Shown: positions 33,027 to 41,990 of the stretch, in pieces | How the letters are laid out: each line of letters starts with the position of its first letter | How positions within the stretch are numbered: the first letter of the stretch is position 1 | From: Bacillus sp. IITD106 | GTDB lineage: Bacteria; Bacillota; Bacilli; Bacillales; Bacillaceae_C | Assembly (NCBI RefSeq): GCF_019459225.1 | Contig: NZ_JAIAZY010000040.1 | Coordinates: 1-42,323, forward strand | Direction: 5' to 3' | Length of the DNA stretch: 42,323 bases | Position numbers and translations under genes: made by a program | The notes under the pieces: generated by a model | Database searches by the model: none | What the model saw: the letters and a program-made list of their open reading frames with translations, nothing else | Told to the model about the DNA's origin: nothing

Positions 33027-35315
33027 CTAAAACAACCTCATTTGCTCAGAAGTATTTTTTTCATCACTAGTTACATACCCCATCGCTTTATAACCCACTA
33101 ACCTTTTTTCAAACATTGACTTCAACATTGGAACGTTGTTATCCACATAATCATACACTTGAACTTCCTGTTTCTGATCATGTTCGCGATGAAGACGTCC
33201 AACATATTGTTGCAAAGTGCCTTTCCATGAAATCGGCATTGTTAAAAATAATGTATCAAGCCGGGCATCGTCGAAACCTTCTCCAATATACTTTCCTGTC
33301 GCGATTACAAGCCGCTCCTCGTTTTCAGGAATGTTTGACAATCTTTCAAGTTCTCTTTTTTGATCCTTTTTCTTCATGTTTCCGGATAAGATAATAATGT
33401 TTTTAGCAAATCCACGGAATTGATTTTTCAACAATTCCAAGTGTTCCAATCGCTCAGTTAAGATAATTGGTGACCTTCCCTTTTCTAGCACTTTCAATAC
33501 ATCGTCAAAAATCATATGATTTCTTTTCGAATCTTGAACAATTTCCTCATAAATATTCTGAAATTCTGTTTGTTTTGTGCTGAAACCCGTTTTCCTCGTA
33601 ATTAATTTATGATGAAACGGCCTTACTTTAGCCTGCATTTTCGCATCAATTTTATAGCGAATCGGTCCACATTGCATTGTAATAATTGGATCCATTCCGT
33701 CTTTTCTTTTCGGAGTTGCCGTCAAGCCCAAAACATATTTGGCTCTTATCTGTTTTAGCACCTGTTCGAACGTAATTGCAGAAATAATATGGCATTCATC
33801 GATGATAATTTGTCCATATTGTGTGATAAATGATTTTAATTGGCCGCCATAATTCAAACTTTGGATGGTAGCAACGTCGATTTTGCCTGTAATATTATTT
33901 TTCCCTCCACCGATTTGTCCAATTTCCTTGGGAGGTATTTTTAAAAATGTAGCGAGTTTCTCGACCCATTGCTTCATCAGTTGTGTTCTGTGAACGATGA
34001 TTAATGTATTTACTTTTCTGCTTGCTAAAATCGCGGTAGCTACAACTGTTTTGCCAAATCTAGTAGTAGCGGACAGTGTACCATGAGGGTATTCAAGCAT
34101 CGTCCTTACAACATCATCTTGTTGAGATGTTAACGTTCCTTGAAAATTCGCTTCAATCTTTTCACCATCATATCTGGAATCTATGATTTCTATTTCTATA
34201 GAATGTTTTTTTAGTAAATCTAGTAATTCCTGTAAGCAACCGCGTGGCAATATTAGACTTTCCCGTTCATCGCTAGCGCAATTAATCGTTCTAGGAATTC
34301 CGTATGTAGAAAATCTTTTTCTTTGCGCTCGATAAAACTCAGGATTGGCAAATGATGCAATAGCTGTAATATGAGATATCAATGAAGGGGGAATGCCAAT
34401 TTTGTTGATATGAATTCCATTTTTCAATTCAATTTTAATCTTATTTGGTTGATAAATAGTATCTTTCTCATCAAAAACATGCTTACTTTCACTCGAATAT
34501 ACGATTTCGTTAACATCATGAATTGTTATTTTTCGAACAGAAGATAGATAAAGCCATTGATCTGGATATGGGATAAAATCTTCATCAACAAATAAACTAT
34601 TACCTAGTTTCCCTGGTTTCTTTTGAAGAGGCAGGGCAATAAGATTTCCGAACCCCTTACTCGCTAGATAATCCTGGCTTGGAAATAAACGATCAAAAGA
34701 ATCCAAATGGAAACTTGCATTTCGTTCCTTCGTTTTCCTTAAAAGGGTCATTCCTAATTTTCTAGCTGTTGATGCTGGTATAGGAGAGGAGAAAAAAATC
34801 CACACATGTGCCCCGTTTCCCGATCTTGACCTTTCCGTATGAAAAGGAATATTTAACTTTTTACAAGTTTTTGAGAAAGCCAATACATCAGACTTCCAAT
34901 TTTGTTTGTCAAAATCAACCGCTAAGAACCAACAGGTATTGTCCTTTAACAATGGGTAGATTCCAATTGTTTTTTTGCCTTCTAAATGGTCAATAAGCAC
35001 CTGATCTGACAATGGTAGTAATTTTCTATGCTGGCAGTCCCTACATTTAATAATCGGTTTTTGGCAAATGGGCCTTTGCCATTCAATCGCACAAGCCGGA
35101 GTATATCCACGATTACCATCCTCAGTTTCCCATCGAATGGCATACATATCTGTACGACCTCTAAATAAATCCTGTAACAGCTCTATTTTATTATTCATTT
35201 GGGAATGTTTAGTTAATATGTTTATAGGGGTGCCTGGAGATTGGTGATGCATCATTTTAATCAACAACTGTTTAAGATAACGATTTTCAGTTTTAAGTTG
35301 TTCATACTCTTTCAT
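33027..35315 (-). CDS. Archaeo-eukaryotic primase plus SF2 helicase (TOTE conflict system-like)
   Basis: A 762-residue protein. Residues 1-25 look like a coiled coil. C74, C84, C91 and C94 could form a zinc site. Residues 115-250 show the archaeo-eukaryotic primase triad: D134 and D136 (FLAVDFDK), SGNGAH (165-170) and an Asp near 244 (LFVDED). Residues 395-740 are an SF2 helicase: motif I TTRFGKT (K422), motif II DECH (506-509), motif III TAT (532-534) and motif VI QQYVGRLHR. The same domain pair defines the core of the proposed TOTE conflict systems, which are predicted to act against invading nucleic acid. The usual nuclease partner is not seen next door. GAGGG precedes the ATG. Confidence 0.85.
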   Translation of the reverse strand: MKEYEQLKTENRYLKQLLIKMMHHQSPGTPINILTKHSQMNNKIELLQDLFRGRTDMYAIRWETEDGNRGYTPACAIEWQRPICQKPIIKCRDCQHRKLLPLSDQVLIDHLEGKKTIGIYPLLKDNTCWFLAVDFDKQNWKSDVLAFSKTCKKLNIPFHTERSRSGNGAHVWIFFSSPIPASTARKLGMTLLRKTKERNASFHLDSFDRLFPSQDYLASKGFGNLIALPLQKKPGKLGNSLFVDEDFIPYPDQWLYLSSVRKITIHDVNEIVYSSESKHVFDEKDTIYQPNKIKIELKNGIHINKIGIPPSLISHITAIASFANPEFYRAQRKRFSTYGIPRTINCASDERESLILPRGCLQELLDLLKKHSIEIEIIDSRYDGEKIEANFQGTLTSQQDDVVRTMLEYPHGTLSATTRFGKTVVATAILASRKVNTLIIVHRTQLMKQWVEKLATFLKIPPKEIGQIGGGKNNITGKIDVATIQSLNYGGQLKSFITQYGQIIIDECHIISAITFEQVLKQIRAKYVLGLTATPKRKDGMDPIITMQCGPIRYKIDAKMQAKVRPFHHKLITRKTGFSTKQTEFQNIYEEIVQDSKRNHMIFDDVLKVLEKGRSPIILTERLEHLELLKNQFRGFAKNIIILSGNMKKKDQKRELERLSNIPENEERLVIATGKYIGEGFDDARLDTLFLTMPISWKGTLQQYVGRLHREHDQKQEVQVYDYVDNNVPMLKSMFEKRLVGYKAMGYVTSDEKNTSEQMRLF

Positions 35316-35514
35316 TCTATATCCCTCTACAGAAACATGTTAATAATAACAGTATAGCCAATAATTTATACAAAATATAATGGTAATGTCTGTGATGCTA
35401 AAAGTAACAAAATTAATAAAATAGGAAATTAGGTTGACCATAACTTTGTGCTTCTGAATGAATAGAATATCACATTCCATACACCTTAGTGCTAGGTCAA
35501 GTTATAAAAAGAAA

Positions 35515-35541
35515 TCCCCATAGAAATTATTCCTAAGGGGA
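35515..35541 (-). terminator. Terminator downstream of the NlpC/P60 remnant
   Basis: Arms TCCCCATAG / CTAAGGGGA pair at 8 of 9 positions around a 9-nt loop. On the minus strand TTTCTTTTT follows. Confidence 0.6.
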
Positions 35542-35600
35542 AAGAGTTAAAATTAACTTGATGGCTATGGTGCAGACACTATCATTTTTTGTCTAATAAT

Positions 35601-36011
35601 CTATTTAACTACTCTTTTAGCACCTATATATTTAGAGCTCCAAGTAGTGTTTGTTTTGATGTTGGTTATTCTTACTCCGTCTGTCATCGTTACATGAACG
35701 ACTTGGTCGTTGCCGATATAGATGGATGGGTTGATCGTTGTTAGTTTAAAAAATACGATATCACCCGGTTGCAGTTCGCTTCTTGCTACGCTATCACCTA
35801 TTAACATTTGTTGGTCACCCCAGCGTGGGATGTCAATGTTTGCTGCATGTTTGTATACGTATTGAACAAAGCCGGAAACATCAAAACCTGTGTTTGGATC
35901 TGTTCCCCCATTTACGTAAGGAACTTCTCCAATAAATTTTGTTGCTTCTGAAACAATTGGGTTTTCTTTCGGTATAGTTAAGCCGGAAAATTTTAGGATT
36001 AAATGGTTTTA
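35601..36011 (-). pseudogene. NlpC/P60 endopeptidase remnant, catalytic residues lost
   Basis: An open minus-strand frame without any ATG, GTG or TTG in its first 65 or so codons runs from a stop at 36012-36014 to the TAG at 35601. It reads as an NlpC/P60 domain: SEATKFIGEVPYVNGGTDPN, then TGFDVSGFVQYVYKHAA, IPRWGDQQ, ELQPGDIVFFK, IYIGNDQVVHV. Family members have PYxWGG, FDCSG and HVGIYIG. Here Trp is Asn, the nucleophile Cys is Val and the catalytic His is replaced in INPSIYIG. No signal peptide or SH3 part remains. The active wall hydrolase has therefore decayed. The 68-codon frame from ATG 35807 is only its tail. Confidence 0.78.
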
Positions 36012-36070
36012 ATGTAGAACAAATTAATAGTTGAGACCAATTGACTACAAGGAAGTAGGGGCTATTTTAA

Positions 36071-36111
36071 AACAGAAAAAGCGCCGAGACTTTAATAGTC
36101 CTGACGCTTTA
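36071..36111 (-). terminator. Terminator of the LCP gene
   Basis: AAAGCG...AGACT pairs with AGTC...CGCTTT around TTAAT, with interior mismatches. It is A/T-flanked and lies immediately after the stop codon at 36115. Confidence 0.7.
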
Positions 36112-36114
36112 CTT

Positions 36115-37044
36115 TTACTTCAACTCTAAATGCTCTTTTAATTTATCTTGTACTTTAATTCTTTCCTCGTCTGGCACAACATAATACCAAAGACCATCAA
36201 TCGTTGCACCGCTTCCCTCGATTTGGATTTGCTCAATATTATGACGAGCATCCGCATAATTTTTTTGAATAGATTTCATTTCATCGAAAGAAATGTTTGT
36301 TTCAACATTTTTACTCAATGCTTTCAGAACATCATCATACTTCCAAAGGGCAGAAATATTAGCACCTTTGTTAATGACTCCTTGAATGACTTGACGTTGA
36401 CGCATTTGGCGTCCGAAGTCACCACGAGCATCTTCTTTACGCATCCGCGCATATGCAAGTGCTTCTTTCCCATTGAGTGATAATTCTCCTTTTGGAAAAT
36501 GATTTCCTTCAAGGGAAAAATCAAGATCGTTATTTACATTTACTCCGCCAACTGCATCGACAATTTCTTTAAAGCCTTCCATATTCATCTTTACATAATA
36601 ATCAATTGGAATATCGAGGAACTTTTCGACCGTATTCATCGACATTTCTACGCCGCCGCGAGCATAGGCATGGTTAATTTTTTCCACTGTTCGATTTCCT
36701 ACAATTTCGACTCGGGTATCACGTGGAATACTTAGCATGTCCATTGACTTCAATTTAGGATTTATAGTTAAAACAATCATCGTATCGGAACGGCCTTTAT
36801 CCCCAGCGCGCTCGTCTACTCCGAGCATTAAGACTGAAAAAGGCTCTTTCTTACTAAGTTCCAAATCCGAAGGCCTTTTAACTTCTGGATTTCTATCAAT
36901 CGGGCTGTGAACCGCATTGGCCGCTTTAGAAAGATTATGATAGATCGAGTAACCATAAGCAACAATTCCAGCAACAAGTACAAGTAAAACAATAAGGAAT
37001 ATTTTTAATCCTTTTCTTTTCTTTTTCGGTTTATGACGACCCAT
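36115..37044 (-). CDS. LytR-CpsA-Psr (LCP) family cell-wall polymer ligase
   Basis: A 309-residue membrane-anchored protein. A Lys/Arg-rich cytoplasmic tail (1-14) is followed by one membrane helix (about 15-33) and the extracellular LCP domain. Visible motifs are VLMLGVDERAGDKGRSDTMIV and MLSIPRDTRVEI, whose Asp and Arg residues bind the lipid pyrophosphate, plus INHAYARGG and EALAYARMRKEDARGDFGRQ. LCP enzymes attach teichoic acid or other glycopolymers to peptidoglycan. Bacillus has several paralogues (TagTUV), and which one this is cannot be decided. GGGAGAGGG precedes the ATG, and the gene has its own promoter and terminator. Confidence 0.92.
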   Translation of the reverse strand: MGRHKPKKKRKGLKIFLIVLLVLVAGIVAYGYSIYHNLSKAANAVHSPIDRNPEVKRPSDLELSKKEPFSVLMLGVDERAGDKGRSDTMIVLTINPKLKSMDMLSIPRDTRVEIVGNRTVEKINHAYARGGVEMSMNTVEKFLDIPIDYYVKMNMEGFKEIVDAVGGVNVNNDLDFSLEGNHFPKGELSLNGKEALAYARMRKEDARGDFGRQMRQRQVIQGVINKGANISALWKYDDVLKALSKNVETNISFDEMKSIQKNYADARHNIEQIQIEGSGATIDGLWYYVVPDEERIKVQDKLKEHLELK

Positions 37045-37148
37045 TTTTTTACCCTCTCCCTAATACACTTTAGATGCCATACTATAATAGACGTTGGATA
37101 TACTAAAAAGTTACAAAATACTTTACTATTCAACATAGCATAATCTAT

Positions 37149-37178
37149 ATTATACTCATTCAACCTACCTTTTTACAA
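37149..37178 (-). promoter_or_regulatory. Sigma-A promoter of the LCP gene
   Basis: -35 TTGTAA (37173-37178), 18 nt, perfect -10 TATAAT (37149-37154). The predicted start near 37142 leaves a leader of about 98 nt. The rest of 37179-37298 is AT-rich with nothing recognisable. Confidence 0.65.
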
Positions 37179-37298
37179 TATCCATAAAATAGAAACTTTT
37201 AAAAAATATTCTCTTTACGTAAAAATTCGTTCCCCTTAACTAAGTAAAGACTATTAATGAAATGTATCCTCTGAAAAAATTAATTTTTTACATAACAA

Positions 37299-37331
37299 AG
37301 AGGGGCTAATCCAATATTAGCACGCCCCTCT
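37299..37331. terminator. Hairpin downstream of the small minus-strand ORFs
   Basis: GAGGGGCTAAT pairs with ATTAG-CAC-GCCCCTC (3-nt bulge) around CCAAT. On the minus strand it is followed by TTTGTTATG, a weak T-run. It is the only terminator-like hairpin after the ORF at 37479-37727. Confidence 0.55.
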
Positions 37332-37372
37332 AATTATATATAAGTTTTCAAGTACGATCTTTGAGAGAAGCA

Positions 37373-37501
37373 TTAACTCGACTCCCTAACGTTCATATTT
37401 TTTAGATAGTAATTGATGTTAAATTCAGTTACCAATCTTGATAATTCATTATATAGATCCGAATCATCATAGAATTCATTATTTATTAATTCTTTCCTCA
37501 C
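37373..37501 (-). CDS. Possible 42-residue ORF, or frame-shifted tail of the 82-residue gene
   Basis: The frame GTG(37501)-AGG-AAA-GAA... reads MRKELINNEFYDDSDLYNEL and ends ...NVRESS at 37373. It overlaps the end of the 82-residue ORF in another frame and has no ribosome-binding site of its own. Its composition (Asn, Glu, Tyr, Leu rich) is like that ORF, so a single ancestral gene of about 120 codons split by a frameshift is as likely as a separate gene. No family recognised. Confidence 0.25.
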   Translation of the reverse strand: MRKELINNEFYDDSDLYNELSRLVTEFNINYYLKNMNVRESS

Positions 37502-37727
37502 TTAAAGATAGGTAGTCCTGCTTTATAAAGTCATTCTCTATATGAAATATACTATCAGGTATCAAATTAGATACTTTTTCAACTGAATCCTGTAATATTT
37601 CTAATCCTCTAGCTTTTATATGTTCCGGCACTTCTAGATTTAAAAGGATATTCAATGAAATGACGTCCGAAAGTAATTGATCTGCTTTTCTTCTCAATAA
37701 AACATTAGATTGTTCCAATAAAATCAC
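37479..37727 (-). CDS. Hypothetical protein, 82 residues
   Basis: A small acidic, probably helical protein with no signal peptide or membrane segment. I do not recognise a family. It is supported as a gene by AAGGGTG 5-6 nt before its ATG, by a promoter-like pair at 37844-37872 and by a hairpin downstream. The C-terminal end (LSEERINK) overlaps a second frame that continues for 42 codons, so the gene may be frame-shifted. Confidence 0.5.
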   Translation of the reverse strand: MILLEQSNVLLRRKADQLLSDVISLNILLNLEVPEHIKARGLEILQDSVEKVSNLIPDSIFHIENDFIKQDYLSLSEERINK

Positions 37728-37843
37728 CCTTTTCCTAAAGATAAAAGAGAGTTGAATGTCTAGTGTTGTTATTGTGTCGTTTTTTAAGTAAAAATTGAAT
37801 GATGATACAACAGAATCCCTAGGATTTTTTTACTAGTGCTTTT

Positions 37844-37872
37844 ATATTAATATATCATTTTCCTTTTATCAA
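37844..37872 (-). promoter_or_regulatory. Candidate promoter of the 82-residue ORF
   Basis: -35 TTGATA (37867-37872), 17 nt, -10 TAATAT (37844-37849), about 110 nt upstream of the ATG. The region is very AT-rich, so chance matches are possible. The rest of 37728-37987 holds no gene that I can see. Confidence 0.45.
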
Positions 37873-37987
37873 CATTAAATTGTATATTTATCCAAATACC
37901 ATTACCATAAGAATAGGTAATTTTTTTCTGTAATTGTGGAATTTGGATGCAAAATACACATAATTATTAAGAATTAATAACAACTTG

Positions 37988-38034
37988 AAAAGGAGCATGT
38001 GAAGAAGGTGTCACCCCTTTCACATGCTCCTTTT
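37988..38034. terminator. Strong terminator of the GrpE-Hsp70-J operon
   Basis: A perfect 16-bp stem (AAAAGGAGCATGTGAA / TTCACATGCTCCTTTT) closes a 15-nt loop. It lies 45 nt after the stop of the J-like gene. Confidence 0.88.
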
Positions 38035-38078
38035 GAGTGAATAGTAGAATCGTTAACTAGCTTGCATATAATGAAAAT

Positions 38079-39335
38079 CTATTTTAATCTCCTCCGGGCT
38101 TCGCGATTTAACCCAGCCGTTTTTTCCTCAAATAAATCAGTCCATCTTTCCTTATATCGACGGTATATAACGGGATATTTCTTTTGTACTCGTTTTATTC
38201 CGATCGCATACTCTTCATCCATCAGTTCCATCTGCTGCATTAAGGGTTGAGGGAGCATGTCTATTTGGTCGGCAGCGACTTCAGGTAAATCGCGTTCTTC
38301 ATAAAACCACGTTAACGCTTGAATGGCAACCAATGGGAATAATTCGTCATCTTTTAAAAGGCGATGCAGTTCTTTCTCAACATTTGATAGTTCCCGTGCT
38401 TTAGCCCTATTCTCAAGAACAAAAGGATGCTTTGGATCCAAAGAATGAAGTAAGTCAATATAAAACAAAGCCGCTCGAAAATCTCCCTCAGCATAATATT
38501 CATATTCATCAATTAACGCACTTGCAATCATAAATCGGTCCGTTTCATCGTGAATCAGCCTAAAAAATTTCCTTACTCTTTTTTTAATTTTATCGGAAAG
38601 ATCCCATTTTTCCGCTTCAAACATCGTATCAATCCAGGCAATAAAAAAGAAAATATGATCCGGATCTGAATCGTCCTCTTGCGGAGCCTCTAATTCAAAA
38701 AGCTGAAGAGCTTCATCAGCACGATCTTGTTCTATATAAACTTCAATTTGTAACATTCTGTAAGTATCTGCATATTTAGCGTAGTCCCTTTTTAATAAAT
38801 CGAGTACATCCGCGGCCTCATCTGGATGACCAGACTCGATCAGCATTTTTGCTTTTATCGCAAGGACCCCTACTTGTTCTTCTTCCGCTTTCGTTTTTTC
38901 TAATAGAATTTGCATCTGATTTTCGAAACGATCCAAATCATCCTGCATAACATATAATTGTGCTAGTCCAAAATAGGCAGCTGGAAGATCAGGAGCCACC
39001 TTCAACATATCGGTCAATAATTTTTCGGCTTGATCATACTTACCGGAATCCACATATTCTGCAAATGTATTCATCGTTTCTTCCAGCGAATCTCCATATT
39101 TTCTCATTAAGTCATATTCTTGGCGCTTGATTGGATCCTTAAGGGTTTCATATGCTTTTCTGATCTGCTCAAATTCATCGGGATGCTGTTCCGGTGGATA
39201 TTGTTTTACCATTTCGATATATTTTTGTTTAATTTTTTCCGGTCGAGAATTGGAGCGCAACCCTAAAACCTTATAGTGGTTCTCTATTTTCGGTTTGCTG
39301 CCCCGCCGTTTCCTTTTCTTTTTGACCGTTTCCAT
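38079..39335 (-). CDS. J-domain-like protein with TPR-type helical repeats
   Basis: A 418-residue protein. A very basic N-tail (1-17) is followed by a J-like domain (about 20-76: NHYKVLGLRSNSRPEKIKQK, then YIEMVKQY, QIRKAYETLKDPIKRQEYD). At the place of the invariant HPD loop it reads YPPEQ. An HPD tripeptide occurs only at 51-53, at the start of helix III. Residues about 90-350 are helical repeats of TPR character (YDQAEKLLTDMLKVAPDLPA and YFGLAQLYV). It lacks the Gly/Phe and zinc regions of DnaJ. It is the third gene after GrpE-like and Hsp70 genes, so it is the likely co-chaperone or client adaptor of that Hsp70. AGGTGATTTTAT precedes the ATG. Confidence 0.85.
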   Translation of the reverse strand: METVKKKRKRRGSKPKIENHYKVLGLRSNSRPEKIKQKYIEMVKQYPPEQHPDEFEQIRKAYETLKDPIKRQEYDLMRKYGDSLEETMNTFAEYVDSGKYDQAEKLLTDMLKVAPDLPAAYFGLAQLYVMQDDLDRFENQMQILLEKTKAEEEQVGVLAIKAKMLIESGHPDEAADVLDLLKRDYAKYADTYRMLQIEVYIEQDRADEALQLFELEAPQEDDSDPDHIFFFIAWIDTMFEAEKWDLSDKIKKRVRKFFRLIHDETDRFMIASALIDEYEYYAEGDFRAALFYIDLLHSLDPKHPFVLENRAKARELSNVEKELHRLLKDDELFPLVAIQALTWFYEERDLPEVAADQIDMLPQPLMQQMELMDEEYAIGIKRVQKKYPVIYRRYKERWTDLFEEKTAGLNREARRRLK

Positions 39336-39355
39336 ATAAAATCACCTACCCTTTG

Positions 39356-41164
39356 TTAAAGTTCCAAATCAATCAAGGTATCTGTCATCTCATCAATCGC
39401 ATCCTGCAACTGCACTTGATCATTCGCCTCCAGCGCATCATCCAATTCAGCAATCATCATCTGCAATCTACCTCGATCACTATGTTCGAGTTCCTCCAAT
39501 AGTTTTTGTGCCCGCTCCCGTAATTCCATTGCTTCCTCCTGAAGATCCGTTATCGAAAGATCCTCGTCTTCATCATCCAGTATATCCAATACTTCTTCCC
39601 ACTCATCTTCATCAGAATCCGCATTTTCCCAAAGTTGTTGCAGCTTTTCGTAACTTTCTTGAAACGCTTCATCTGTATCCCTTTTGAGTGCATCTTGAAC
39701 AACGACACTCATTTCCTTTCCAGTAGAAACGCACGCTGCCGAAACTTCAAGGATACCGTTTAAATTGTAGCGGAAAGTCACTTCCACCTCTTCTTGCTGC
39801 TCGAAGTTTTCCGGTATTCCTTCTAAAAGAAATTCCCCTAAGCGATGATTATGTTTTACCCATTCATGTTCCCCTTGAAAAATTTCAATCTCGACGGCGG
39901 TTTGACCGGGTGCAGATGTATAAAACTTTTCACTTCTCGTTACTGGAATGGTTGTATTTCTAGGAATAATCGGTGCGAAACCACCAGGACGTCCGGAAAG
40001 ACCTTTCCAATTTTTTAATACAGCAATTCCCATGGAGAACGGAGCTACATCTGTTGCGACAAGCCCGCTTTCAGATAAAGCACCTGATTTTAATCCTGCC
40101 TGGACTGCGGCACCTAGTGCAACGGCTTCATCCGGGTTTACATCTGTTCGCGGCTTTTTGCCAAATATTTCACTAATCAATTCGATTACTCTTGGTATAC
40201 GTGTCGAACCACCCACCAACAAGACTTCATCTACATCCCTTGGATTCAGAAGAGAATCATTTAAAACAGATCGTATGCTTTCGACCGTCTCCTGTAAAAG
40301 CGGATCGATTAACTCAATAAATTGTTGACGACTGAATACAGTGGAAACCCCGACTGGTTTTTGATCTTTCACTGTCACCAATGGAAGGTTTATCGAAATA
40401 GAATCCATTTCGCTCAAAGCGATTTTAATCTTTTCCGCCTCATCTTTTAATAAAGCTTTTGCCCTAATATCTTCGCGCGGATCAACACCACTCTCAGCTA
40501 GTATTTTTTCAGATAAAAAGTCAACAATTTTCCAGTCGAAGTCCTCCCCGCCAAGCTGATGATTACCAGTGGAGGCTTTCACTTCAAGCAATCCGTTCAT
40601 CATCTCGACAACGGAAACATCAAATGTCCCGCCACCTAAATCATAGACAAGATACACACCATCCTCATTCATATGATTGAGCCCAAAAGCCAATGCAGCG
40701 GCAGTAGGTTCATTGATAATCCGCTCTACAATAAAGCCTGCCAATTCACCTGCCTGTTTCGTAGCGCGGCGTTGTTCATCGGTAAAATAGGCTGGAACTG
40801 TAATGACCGCTTCCTTTTCTCCCTCTCCATATAAGCTATCTACATACGTTTTGAGTTCTTTTAATATAAGGGCGGAAATTTCTTGAGGAAGCAAGGCTTG
40901 TCCTGCAATTGAAATAGGCTTTTCCGAACCCATTTGTCGTTTTACCGCGCCGATGGAACGATCGGGCATCGCCACAAGTGCAGATCGAGCATCTTCACCC
41001 ACAATCACTTCACCCTTAAGATCAATCAAAACAACTGAAGGAATAAGCTTTCTCCCTTCAGGTGATGGAATGATTTGTGGTTTTCCATTATGTATATAAG
41101 CAACCGCTGAATTCGTTGTGCCAAGATCGATGCCGACAATTGGGCGAAAATCATGATTATTCAT
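39356..41164 (-). CDS. Hsp70-family chaperone, HscC-like DnaK paralogue
   Basis: A chaperone of about 602 residues. The nucleotide-binding domain has phosphate loops [13 protein letters not shown] and [14 protein letters not shown] and the adenosine loop [13 protein letters not shown]. The interdomain linker is [11 protein letters not shown] instead of DnaK's LLLDVTPLSLGI; a TDVxPFxxGI linker recalls HscC. A substrate-binding beta domain follows. The C-terminal helical part has a strongly acidic segment ([20 protein letters not shown]). It lacks the DnaK C-terminal tail. Of the two in-frame ATGs, 41164 is 6 nt after GGGGA and 41170 touches it. The upstream stop lies within this start region, so the genes are coupled. 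It is probably specialised rather than the housekeeping DnaK. Confidence 0.9.
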   Translation of the reverse strand: MNNHDFRPIVGIDLGTTNSAVAYIHNGKPQIIPSPEGRKLIPSVVLIDLKGEVIVGEDARSALVAMPDRSIGAVKRQMGSEKPISIAGQALLPQEISALILKELKTYVDSLYGEGEKEAVITVPAYFTDEQRRATKQAGELAGFIVERIINEPTAAALAFGLNHMNEDGVYLVYDLGGGTFDVSVVEMMNGLLEVKASTGNHQLGGEDFDWKIVDFLSEKILAESGVDPREDIRAKALLKDEAEKIKIALSEMDSISINLPLVTVKDQKPVGVSTVFSRQQFIELIDPLLQETVESIRSVLNDSLLNPRDVDEVLLVGGSTRIPRVIELISEIFGKKPRTDVNPDEAVALGAAVQAGLKSGALSESGLVATDVAPFSMGIAVLKNWKGLSGRPGGFAPIIPRNTTIPVTRSEKFYTSAPGQTAVEIEIFQGEHEWVKHNHRLGEFLLEGIPENFEQQEEVEVTFRYNLNGILEVSAACVSTGKEMSVVVQDALKRDTDEAFQESYEKLQQLWENADSDEDEWEEVLDILDDEDEDLSITDLQEEAMELRERAQKLLEELEHSDRGRLQMMIAELDDALEANDQVQLQDAIDEMTDTLIDLEL

Positions 41165-41780
41165 ATTCATTCCCCATTTCTAAAGTGATGACGTGCGCTT
41201 TTCTTAATAAAGTGCCATTTTTCCAAATAAAACCTCTTTTTAAAACTTCAACAACCTGATATGGAATGTCTTGAGATACTATCTCTTTGTATTTCATTTC
41301 TGCCTCTTTTTTAGAAATCGTTCCAAGGGATTCTGCCAATGTTGGATCGAAAGTTGATCCAATCACCTGCAGCTCATTAATTCCCAGGCCCTCCAATTGG
41401 ACTAAAATCTGATTGATCCACTTTTTTATGATGCTTTTCCATTCTTCCTGATCATTGGTTGTAAAATTTGAATAGAGCAAATCTAAATCATCTAACCAAT
41501 CAATCAAGAAATATGCCAATTCCTCCAGTTTTGTTTCCGCTCTTATGATGCGTAACTCTTTATTGCTGCTTTCTTGTTCCTGTTTTTGTATAGAATCATA
41601 GATTTCGTTTACTTTTCCTTGTAAATCTTTGCTTGTCTTATACTGCAGACGGCTTAGCCTCGTCACTTGCTCCGCCAATTCCCGATACTGTTCCACCAAC
41701 AGGTTATTTTGTTCCAGTACTTGCTGTATGGCTTCCAGCTCAGGAGAAGGTTCTTCTCTTTTCTTCCAAAACCACCTCAT
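41157..41780 (-). CDS. GrpE-like nucleotide exchange factor
   Basis: A 207-residue protein. An N-terminal Trp/Lys patch is followed by a long coiled coil (about 10-75: [20 protein letters not shown]). The C-terminal part carries GrpE beta-domain features: [20 protein letters not shown], then [20 protein letters not shown] and HVIT. Sequence similarity to ordinary GrpE is weak outside these motifs. Its position directly before the Hsp70 gene (8-nt overlap) supports the role of ADP release from that partner. The ATG at 41780 is 8 nt after GGAG; a GTG at 41789 overlaps this site and is rejected. Confidence 0.78.
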   Translation of the reverse strand: MRWFWKKREEPSPELEAIQQVLEQNNLLVEQYRELAEQVTRLSRLQYKTSKDLQGKVNEIYDSIQKQEQESSNKELRIIRAETKLEELAYFLIDWLDDLDLLYSNFTTNDQEEWKSIIKKWINQILVQLEGLGINELQVIGSTFDPTLAESLGTISKKEAEMKYKEIVSQDIPYQVVEVLKRGFIWKNGTLLRKAHVITLEMGNEYE

Positions 41781-41857
41781 AGATTGCACTCCTCAATATA
41801 TAAATCTAAAAATATTCTATCATAAGTAGTTTGAGTTAAATTGTATCATTTTGAAAA

Positions 41858-41887
41858 ATTATATCATGTCCAGACAAATTATATTAA
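41858..41887 (-). promoter_or_regulatory. Promoter of the GrpE-Hsp70-J operon
   Basis: A perfect -10 TATAAT (41858-41863) is preceded by TGA (extended -10), with an 18-nt spacer to TTAATA (41882-41887). I see no CIRCE (TTAGCACTC-N9-GAGTGCTAA) or CtsR box here, so control differs from the classical dnaK operon. Confidence 0.55.
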
Positions 41888-41990
41888 TATGGGTGAATTA
41901 AATGTAAGATATGACAAAAGTGGCTTTGTACCAGAGGGTGAAAGGCAAGTAAGGGCCAGTTATAAAATTTGACCCTAAATTCGAATTTTA

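Noticed and set aside
39177-39185. HPD tripeptide of the J-like protein as a functional HPD loop
   Set aside because: It lies at the start of helix III, about four residues after the position of the canonical loop, which reads YPPEQ. Only a structure could overturn this.
41790-41990. CIRCE element for the Hsp70 operon
   Set aside because: Only a GAGTGC hexamer at the ribosome-binding site resembles it; the inverted partner TTAGCACTC is missing.
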